DNA from: Pararhodobacter oceanensis | Lineage (GTDB): Bacteria > Pseudomonadota > Alphaproteobacteria > Rhodobacterales > Rhodobacteraceae | Direction: 5' to 3' | DNA length: 64,000 nt | Assembly: GCF_003076755.1 (NCBI RefSeq) | Contig: NZ_QDKM01000006.1 | Span: 1-64,000 of the forward strand | In this document: in pieces, positions 58,200 through 64,000 of the stretch | Position numbering within the stretch: position 1 is the stretch's first letter | How the letters are laid out: every line of letters starts with the position of its first letter | Position numbers and translations under genes: made by a program | Notes under the pieces: model-generated | What the model was told of the DNA's origin: nothing | The model's database searches: none | What the model saw: the letters and a program-made list of their open reading frames with translations, nothing else

Positions 58200-59525
58200 A
58201 TGATGAAACACAGTCTAATGGCAGCCACCGCGCTGGGCATGACCCTGTCGGCTCAGGCCGCACAGGCGCAGGTGGAACTGCAGTGGTGGCACGCAATGGG
58301 CGGCCGCTTGGGTGAATTGGTCGAGGAAATCGCGACCAACTTCAACGAGAGCCAGTCCGACTATGTCGTGCGGCCTTCGTATCGCGGCAACTACACCGAA
58401 ACGATGACCGGCGCGATCGCCGCGTTCCGGGCCGGTGAGCAGCCGCATATCGTGCAGGTGTTCGAGGTTGGCACCGGCACGATGATGTCGGCCGAGGGCG
58501 CGATTGTGCCGATCTACCAGCTGATGGCCGACAATAATGTCGAGTTCGACCCCGAGGCCTATCTGCCCGCGGTCGTCGGCTATTACACCGACCCGAACGG
58601 CAATATGCTGTCGTTCCCGTTCAACTCCTCGACGCCGATCCTCTATTACAACCGCGACGTCTTCGAGGCCGCCGGTCTCGACCCGGATCAGGCACCGACC
58701 ACTTGGGCCGAGATGGAATCCGCCTCGCAGCAGATCGTGTCCTCGGGCGCGGCGACCTGTGGCTTTACCACCCGCTGGCCCAGCTGGGTGCAGATGGAGA
58801 ACTTCCTCGCCTATCACAACCTGCCGCTCGGCACGCAGCAAAACGGTTTCGCCGGATTTGACTCGGAACTGGTGCTCAACCAGCACGAGCCCTTGGTGCG
58901 GCACTGGGAGAATCTGGCGCGCTGGCAGTCCGAAGGCCTGTTTAGCTGGGCCGGTGGTGGCGCTGGCCCCGATGCCGGACCCAAGTTCTACTCGGGTGAA
59001 TGCGCGATGATGATGGAAAGCTCGGCCGGTCGTGCGGGCGTCATGGCAAATGCCGACTTTAGCGTTGGCTACGGCATGCAGCCCTATTACGCCGATGTCG
59101 AAGGCGCACCGCAGAACTCGATCATCGGTGGCGCCACGCTGTGGACCCTCTCGGGTCATGACGCAGGCGATTACGCCGGTGTCGCACAGTTCTTCGCCTT
59201 CCTGTCGCTGCCGGAAAATCAGGCCTGGTGGCACCAGAACACCGGTTACCTGCCGATCACCCATGCCGCCGCGGAGCTGACCCGCGAGCAGGGGTATTAC
59301 GACGAGAACCCGGGCGCCGACACCTCGATCCTGCAGATGAACCTGAACCCGCCGACCGAAAACTCGCGCGGCCTGCGGTTCGGCAACTACGTGCAGATCC
59401 GCGACATCGTCTCCGAGGAAATGGAATCGATGATCACCGGGTCGAAAACCGCACAGGAAGCCGCCGATGCGGTGGTCGAGCGTGGCAATCGCCTGCTGCG
59501 CGACTTCGAAGCCGCGATGCAGTGA
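58200..59525 (+). CDS. ugpB: sn-Glycerol-3-phosphate ABC transporter binding protein (UgpB)
   Basis: 441 residues from the ATG at 58200 (a second ATG follows directly). The signal peptide is about 1-24 (ending AQAAQA). The mature protein has UgpB features: VELQWWHAMGGRLGELVEEIATNFNESQSDYVVRPSYRGNYTETMTGAIAAFRAGEQPHIVQVFEVGTGTMMSA, including the Y-x-G-N-Y and E/S residues that contact the phosphate, and FTTRWPSWVQMENFLAYHNLP and GGATLWTLSG. It binds glycerol-3-phosphate or glycerophosphodiesters. A strong hairpin-T terminator follows, so it should be made in excess of the membrane subunits. Confidence 0.92.
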   Translation: MMKHSLMAATALGMTLSAQAAQAQVELQWWHAMGGRLGELVEEIATNFNESQSDYVVRPSYRGNYTETMTGAIAAFRAGEQPHIVQVFEVGTGTMMSAEGAIVPIYQLMADNNVEFDPEAYLPAVVGYYTDPNGNMLSFPFNSSTPILYYNRDVFEAAGLDPDQAPTTWAEMESASQQIVSSGAATCGFTTRWPSWVQMENFLAYHNLPLGTQQNGFAGFDSELVLNQHEPLVRHWENLARWQSEGLFSWAGGGAGPDAGPKFYSGECAMMMESSAGRAGVMANADFSVGYGMQPYYADVEGAPQNSIIGGATLWTLSGHDAGDYAGVAQFFAFLSLPENQAWWHQNTGYLPITHAAAELTREQGYYDENPGADTSILQMNLNPPTENSRGLRFGNYVQIRDIVSEEMESMITGSKTAQEAADAVVERGNRLLRDFEAAMQ

Positions 59526-59544
59526 TCTGACGACTTGACCTCTC

Positions 59545-59579
59545 CTCCCGCCCGGCGACATGCTCGGGCGGGAGTTTTT
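59545..59579 (+). terminator. Rho-independent (attenuating) terminator between ugpB and ugpA
   Basis: CTCCCGCCCG (59545-59554), loop of 10, CGGGCGGGAG (59565-59574), then TTTTT. This is a textbook terminator, 20 bases after the ugpB stop and 17 before the ugpA start. Because ugpAEC have no other obvious promoter, partial read-through is expected. Confidence 0.88.
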
Positions 59580-59595
59580 GACTGACAGGCCCGAA

Positions 59596-60480
59596 ATGCA
59601 AACCAAACGCATGACCTTTAACAGCCGTTGGTTGCCCTATGCGCTGCTCGCACCGCAGGTGATCATCACGCTGGTTTTCTTTGTCTGGCCCGCCAGTCAG
59701 GCATTATGGCAATCGATGCTGCGCCAAGACCCCTTCGGGCTGCGCACCACCTTTGTCTGGTTCCAGAACTTTGAACGTTTGTTCGAGGATTCGCATTACC
59801 TCGCGTCGATGAAAACGACGCTGATCTTCTCGGTCTCGACCACCCTTCTGTCGATGTCCGTGGCGCTGTTGTTCGCGGTGATGGTCAACCGGATGATCCG
59901 CTCGCAGAACGCTTATTCGACATTCCTCGTCTGGCCCTATGCCGTGGCCCCCGCGATTGCCGGTGTGCTCTGGTGGTTCATCTTTAACCCCTCGGTCGGC
60001 ATCCTGCCCTATATTCTGGAAGGCTTCGGCTATGACTGGAACCACCGGCTGGATGCGGGCGATGCGATGATCCTTGTGGTCGTTGCCGCCGCATGGAAGC
60101 AGATCAGCTATAACTTCCTGTTCTTCCTTGCCGGTCTGCATTCGATCCCGCAGTCCTTGGTCGAGGCCGCCGCGATTGACGGCGCCAGCCGCACCAAGCG
60201 GTTCTGGACAATCATCTTCCCGCTGCTCTCGCCGACGACCTTCTTTCTGATGGTGGTCAATGTGGTCTACGCGATGTTCGACACATTCGGCGTGATCCAT
60301 GCCACCACCGAGGGCGGACCGGCGCAGGCGACCAATATCTTGGTCTATAAAGTCTATCGCGACGGGTTTGTCGGCAACAATCTGGGCTCCTCGGCGGCGC
60401 AATCGGTGATCCTGATGGTGATCGTGATCGCCCTTACCGTGGTGCAATTCCGCTGGATCGAGCGGCGGGTGAACTACTGA
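59596..60480 (+). CDS. ugpA: sn-Glycerol-3-phosphate ABC transporter permease UgpA
   Basis: 294 residues with six transmembrane helices. The N-terminal cytoplasmic start is short. The EAA loop is [31 protein letters not shown]. The start at 59596 is the first ATG after the terminator; the open frame begins upstream inside the hairpin. It forms a heterodimer with UgpE. The gene lies 30 bases before ugpE. Confidence 0.9.
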   Translation: MQTKRMTFNSRWLPYALLAPQVIITLVFFVWPASQALWQSMLRQDPFGLRTTFVWFQNFERLFEDSHYLASMKTTLIFSVSTTLLSMSVALLFAVMVNRMIRSQNAYSTFLVWPYAVAPAIAGVLWWFIFNPSVGILPYILEGFGYDWNHRLDAGDAMILVVVAAAWKQISYNFLFFLAGLHSIPQSLVEAAAIDGASRTKRFWTIIFPLLSPTTFFLMVVNVVYAMFDTFGVIHATTEGGPAQATNILVYKVYRDGFVGNNLGSSAAQSVILMVIVIALTVVQFRWIERRVNY

Positions 60481-60510
60481 TGCATACGGCACAATTGAAA
60501 GGCGCGGATC

Positions 60511-61359
60511 ATGGTTGAGAATGACCGCTGGGGCACGCTGTTTGCCCATATCATCCTGATCCTCGGCGTTGCCGTGGTGGTGTTTCCGGTCTATGTGGCG
60601 CTGGTTGCCTCTACGCATGAGGGCGGCACCTTCCTGCGCGGGGTGATGCCACTGCTACCGGGCTCGCACGGCTGGGAGAATTACTCGACGGTGATCATCG
60701 AGGGCCGCTCGAACGCCGGTGCGCCGCCAATCGGGGGCATGCTGTGGAACTCCTTCGTCATGGCGATGGCCATCGCCATTGGCAAAATCGCCATCTCGCT
60801 GCTCTCCGCCTTCGCCATCGTCTACTTCCGCTTTCCGTTCCGCATCTTTTTCTTCTGGGTGATCTTTGTCACCCTGATGCTGCCGGTCGAGGTGCGGATT
60901 GTGCCGACCTTCGAGGTGGTCGCGCAGCTTAATATGCTCAACACCTATGCGGGGCTTTCGATCCCCTTGATCGCCAGCGCCACCGCGACCTTCCTGTTCC
61001 GGCAGTTCTTTATGACCGTCCCCGAAGAAATGCTCGAGGCCGCCCGTGTTGACGGCGCCGGTCCGATGAAATTCTTCAAGGATATCCTGATGCCATTGAG
61101 CATCACCAATATCGCGGCGATGTTTGTGATCATGTTTATCTACGGCTGGAACCAGTATCTCTGGCCGCTTTTGATCACCACCGACGACAGCTATTACACC
61201 ATTGTGATGGGCATCCAGCGCATGGTCACCGGCGGCGATAGCGAACCCCTGTGGCATCTGGTGATGGCCACGGTGGTGCTTGCCGCCCTCCCACCGATCC
61301 TTGTGATCCTGTTTATGCAGCGGCTCTTTGTGAAGGGCCTGACCGAGACGGAGAAATAA
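60511..61359 (+). CDS. ugpE: sn-Glycerol-3-phosphate ABC transporter permease UgpE
   Basis: 282 residues, six transmembrane helices. The EAA loop is EEMLEAARVDGAGPMKFFKDILMPLSITNIAAM. The N-terminal VENDRWGTLFAHIILILGVAVVVFPVYVALVASTHEG and the HGWENYSTV region are typical of UgpE. The gene ends 3 bases before ugpC. Confidence 0.9.
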   Translation: MVENDRWGTLFAHIILILGVAVVVFPVYVALVASTHEGGTFLRGVMPLLPGSHGWENYSTVIIEGRSNAGAPPIGGMLWNSFVMAMAIAIGKIAISLLSAFAIVYFRFPFRIFFFWVIFVTLMLPVEVRIVPTFEVVAQLNMLNTYAGLSIPLIASATATFLFRQFFMTVPEEMLEAARVDGAGPMKFFKDILMPLSITNIAAMFVIMFIYGWNQYLWPLLITTDDSYYTIVMGIQRMVTGGDSEPLWHLVMATVVLAALPPILVILFMQRLFVKGLTETEK

Positions 61360-61362
61360 CCC

Positions 61363-62409
61363 ATGGCGCGCATCGTGATCGACGATCTGCACAAGGTCTA
61401 TGCCGGGGGCGTAAAGGCGGTAACGGGCGTCAGCCTCGATATCGCCGACGGCGAAATGATCGTGCTGGTCGGCCCCTCGGGCTGTGGCAAATCCACCCTG
61501 CTGCGGATGGTGGCGGGGTTGGAAACCATCACCAACGGCACGCTGACCATCGGCGACCGTGTGGTCAATGATCTGGAACCCGCCGACCGCGATATCGCGA
61601 TGGTGTTCCAGAACTACGCGCTCTATCCGCATATGACGGTGCGCGGCAATCTCGCCTACGGGCTGAAAAACCGCGGTGTCTCGAAACCGGATATTGAGCG
61701 GCGGGTGAATGAGGCGGCGGCGATGCTGGAGATTGCCGATTTCCTCGACCGCAAGCCCCGCGCCCTGTCGGGTGGCCAGCGCCAGCGCGTCGCCATGGGT
61801 CGCGCTTTGGTGCGCGAACCCGCGGCGTTTCTGTTCGATGAACCGCTGTCGAACCTTGACGCCAAACTGCGGGTGCAGATGCGCGTCGAGATCCGCCAGC
61901 TTCAGCGCCGGTTGCGCACCACCTCGCTCTATGTGACCCATGACCAGCTTGAGGCGTTAACCATGGCCGACCGGCTGGTGGTGCTCAACGGCGGGGTGAT
62001 CGAACAGGTCGGCACGCCGATGGATGTCTACGCCAAACCCGCCTCGGTGTTTGTCGCCGGTTTCATCGGCTCACCGGCGATGAATATGATCGACGCCGGA
62101 TATCTGCGCGATCACGGCAGCATGCCCGCCGAGATGCCCTCGGGCACCGATATTGTCGGCGTGCGCCCCGATGATCTGCTGCTGGCCAAACCCGAAGGCC
62201 CGCATCTGGCGCTGCAAGGCACCGTCGCGCTGTTGGAACCGGCCGGCGCCGAGAGCCATATCTACGTCACGCTCGACGGCAATAGCGCGCCGTTGACCGT
62301 GCGCGTGCAGGGTCTGCCCTCGGTGCTCGAAGGGCAGGGGGTGCCGCTTTACGCGCCGCTCTCGGCGCTGCACCCGTTCAACAAAGCCAGTGGCAAACGC
62401 ACGGATTGA
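61363..62409 (+). CDS. ugpC: sn-Glycerol-3-phosphate ABC transporter ATPase UgpC
   Basis: 348 residues. Walker A is [12 protein letters not shown]-loop [11 protein letters not shown], signature [15 protein letters not shown], Walker [17 protein letters not shown]-loop [11 protein letters not shown]. The C-terminal TOBE/regulatory domain (about 235-348) starts [15 protein letters not shown] and includes [12 protein letters not shown]. It powers the UgpABE system. This is the last gene of the operon. Confidence 0.92.
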   Translation: MARIVIDDLHKVYAGGVKAVTGVSLDIADGEMIVLVGPSGCGKSTLLRMVAGLETITNGTLTIGDRVVNDLEPADRDIAMVFQNYALYPHMTVRGNLAYGLKNRGVSKPDIERRVNEAAAMLEIADFLDRKPRALSGGQRQRVAMGRALVREPAAFLFDEPLSNLDAKLRVQMRVEIRQLQRRLRTTSLYVTHDQLEALTMADRLVVLNGGVIEQVGTPMDVYAKPASVFVAGFIGSPAMNMIDAGYLRDHGSMPAEMPSGTDIVGVRPDDLLLAKPEGPHLALQGTVALLEPAGAESHIYVTLDGNSAPLTVRVQGLPSVLEGQGVPLYAPLSALHPFNKASGKRTD

Positions 62410-62971
62410 CCGGTCAAAAGCCTGCACTTTCCCTGTTATGACGCCCAAATTCGGGCGGCGCGCGCGCAGTGCCGCCGTGCCGCCCGACCCCAGGTCAACG
62501 CCTGATACAAAACTGCAACAGTCACGCGCCGACACCCGCCCGAGTTGAATATCCCTCACCATCGACTGGGGGGAATGCGCGGAAACGCGGAATAGGGCAG
62601 ATACATCGCACAACCACAGGGTGAGGCGCGGCAAGCCACACGCGCGCGGATCCATCCGGCTGGAATAGATTTTCCTGACATTCCCAAGGCTTGCACCCAG
62701 CTTTGATCCGCATAGTGCACAGGGGCCAACCGCCACCAACAGAGTTAACGCCACCCCTGCCACCACCCACAGCGCAGCAAATCAGCCCCGCCCAAGCCCC
62801 TCACCGAGACGCATATGACTGTTGAATCCGCGCCCGCCAAATGCTTCCATGGCGCAAAATCGCAAATTGCAGATCGTGACGTTTGCATGTTCGCGCGGAG
62901 TTGATTACCAAGTATCGGGAGTCCTCGTGATCGCAATAACAAACGGCAGAAGACAAAAAGGATCGGTGCGC
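62410..62971. other. Intergenic region upstream of the polysaccharide export gene
   Basis: 562 bases. A hairpin CGGGCGGC (62452-62459) / GCCGCCCG (62479-62486) lies soon after ugpC and may terminate it, although no T-run follows. The rest (62500-62960) turns AT-richer towards the export gene and probably contains its promoter. Minus-strand frames here have no start signals and look spurious. Confidence 0.45.
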
Positions 62972-64000
62972 ATGACGCAGGCTTCGGTAGCTGCAAGCCC
63001 CTCGCAAATCGGCCTCACGGCACCTGTCCGGCATCTGCTGGCGCGGCTTCGGCATTTGCGCCCCGGTGCTCTGGCCTGGCTTACCGGCGCGGCGCTGCTG
63101 CTCTCTGCCTGTTCCGACAGCTATGTGAATTTTCCGGTCACCGCCGAAGGGCAGGACGATCTCGATGAAAACGTCGAGGTGATCCGCCTTGATATCACCA
63201 ATATCGAAAGCTTCACGCTGCCCTCGCGCGGCCATGAGGCCACCAGCCTGCCCAGCGGGCGCAACTGGAACTATCTGGTCGGCACCGGCGATATCCTCTC
63301 GGTGATCGTCTTTGACCACCCCGAGCTGACCCTGCCAGAAGGCGAGCGTTCTGCCGGCAGCGGTTTCAGGGTGCAGAGCGACGGCACCATTAACTATCCC
63401 TTTGTCGGCGCGGTTGCCGCCCGTGGCCGCCCGCCCGAGCAGATCCGCAATGATCTGACCCAGCGTCTGGCGCGGTTCATTCCCGACCCGCAGGTCGATG
63501 TCCGCGTCGCGTCCTTCAACTCGCAGGGCATCGTTGTCTCCGGTCAGGTCAACACGCCGAACCGGCAGCCCCTGACCACCGTGCGGCTGACCCTGATCGA
63601 GGCGATCAACGCCGCTGGCGGCGCCACCGATGCCGCCGATCTGCGCGAAGTGACGGTGCAGCGCGGCGGCCATGTCTATCCGGTCGATGTGCAGGGCTTC
63701 CTTGAGGCCGGTCTGACGCAAAACAATCCGGTGTTGCGCAACGGCGATGTGGTCAGCGTGCCGCGCCGCCGCGCCGAAGAGGCCTATCTGCTGGGCGAGG
63801 TTGCGCGGCCCGACGCCATCGACCTCTCGCTCGAGCCGATCACCCTGACCCAGGCGGTCACCCGTCAGGGCGGGCTGGCGGATTCGCGCGCCGATGTGCG
63901 CGGGGTCTTCGTGTTCCGCATCCATCAGGGGCGCACGCGGGTGTTCCAGCTCGATACCAGCTCGCCGACCGGATTGCTGCTGGGCACCCGTTTCGTGCTC
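62972..64000 (+). CDS. Polysaccharide export outer-membrane lipoprotein (Wza-like), 3' end outside the window
   Basis: 343 codons to the window edge, no stop. The ATG at 62972 has weak upstream GGATCGG. A 37-residue basic lead precedes the hydrophobic stretch and lipobox LLLSAC, with the lipidated Cys at residue 47; the long lead is unusual, and a shorter start is possible. Next come the poly_export domain (YLVGTGDILSVIVFDHPELTLPEG, FRVQSDGTINYPFVGAVAARGRPPEQIRNDLTQRLARFIPDPQVDVRVASFNSQ) and SLBB-type repeats (IVVSGQVNTPNRQPLTTVRLTLIEAINAAGGATDAADLREVTVQR; AYLLGEVARPDAIDLSLEPITLTQAVTRQGGLADSRADVRGVFVFR). This pattern is that of Wza/KpsD-type channels for capsule or exopolysaccharide export. 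A polysaccharide synthesis cluster probably continues to the right. Confidence 0.85.
   Translation, partial: MTQASVAASPSQIGLTAPVRHLLARLRHLRPGALAWLTGAALLLSACSDSYVNFPVTAEGQDDLDENVEVIRLDITNIESFTLPSRGHEATSLPSGRNWNYLVGTGDILSVIVFDHPELTLPEGERSAGSGFRVQSDGTINYPFVGAVAARGRPPEQIRNDLTQRLARFIPDPQVDVRVASFNSQGIVVSGQVNTPNRQPLTTVRLTLIEAINAAGGATDAADLREVTVQRGGHVYPVDVQGFLEAGLTQNNPVLRNGDVVSVPRRRAEEAYLLGEVARPDAIDLSLEPITLTQAVTRQGGLADSRADVRGVFVFRIHQGRTRVFQLDTSSPTGLLLGTRFVL

Overview
The window is GC-rich, densely coded DNA from an alphaproteobacterium. The gene content (three TRAP transporters, an ScfR-like XRE regulator with a DUF2083 domain, an Omp25-like barrel protein, Ugp and Liv ABC transporters) and the gene style suggest a Rhodobacterales/Paracoccaceae member. 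This placement is inferred from family content, not from a marker gene. The region is almost entirely catabolic and transport genes. No rRNA, tRNA, CRISPR array or prophage was recognised.

Layout. 1-259: right end of an IS66-type insertion sequence inserted in a small outer-membrane-protein gene, followed by about 0.9 kb without a recognisable gene. 1197-2009: ferredoxin-NADP reductase. 2335-14244: a two-armed gene island that matches the reductive (Eubacterium barkeri-type) nicotinate pathway. It holds a molybdenum hydroxylase (FAD subunit plus a fused 2Fe-2S/Mo subunit), a 6-hydroxynicotinate reductase homologue, a UPF0280 protein, two DUF1185 proteins, enamidase, a MarR regulator and a TRAP transporter. 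14363-18684: RND efflux pump. 18861-23775: a second TRAP transporter in an operon with an alpha/beta hydrolase and a PEP-mutase/isocitrate-lyase-type enzyme. 23917-28753: VOC protein, FMN reductase, LacI regulator, PanE-like reductase, D-tartrate dehydratase. 29042-34509: MarR regulator and a phthalate 4,5-dioxygenase pathway (reductase, oxygenase, dihydrodiol dehydrogenase, decarboxylase). 34708-39693: receiver protein, small membrane protein, SSF-histidine kinase, and a convergent ScfR-like XRE regulator. 39865-46912: Liv-type ABC transporter followed by an unusual ATP-sulfurylase homologue. 47000-49118: Omp25-like protein, flavodoxin-like protein, RidA. 49105-53232: TAXI-TRAP transporter and LysR. 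53453-56151: putrescine aminotransferase and PuuB-like oxidase. 56399-57223: polysaccharide deacetylase. 57224-58199: a degenerate repeat array with covarying hairpins. 58200-62409: ugpBAEC. 62972-end: Wza-like polysaccharide export lipoprotein, cut by the window edge.

How it fits together. The island at 2-14 kb can be read as import (TRAP), C6 hydroxylation of nicotinate, ferredoxin-dependent ring reduction and enamide ring opening to 2-formylglutarate. The phthalate block converts phthalate to protocatechuate. A 12-bp palindrome in the phthalate dioxygenase promoter recurs with one mismatch in front of the VOC and FMN-reductase genes 9 kb away, which suggests one regulon. Four of the five solute-binding-protein genes are followed by a GC-rich hairpin before the membrane-subunit genes, a layout that favours excess binding protein.

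Most unusual observations: an ATP-sulfurylase homologue lacking the sulfate-binding Gln and Arg of QxRN and carrying a 150-residue C-terminal extension; an XRE regulator containing a segment that closely resembles the phosphoacceptor (HisKA) helix of the neighbouring kinase; the complete reductive nicotinate module; and the hairpin repeats at 57.2-58.0 kb.
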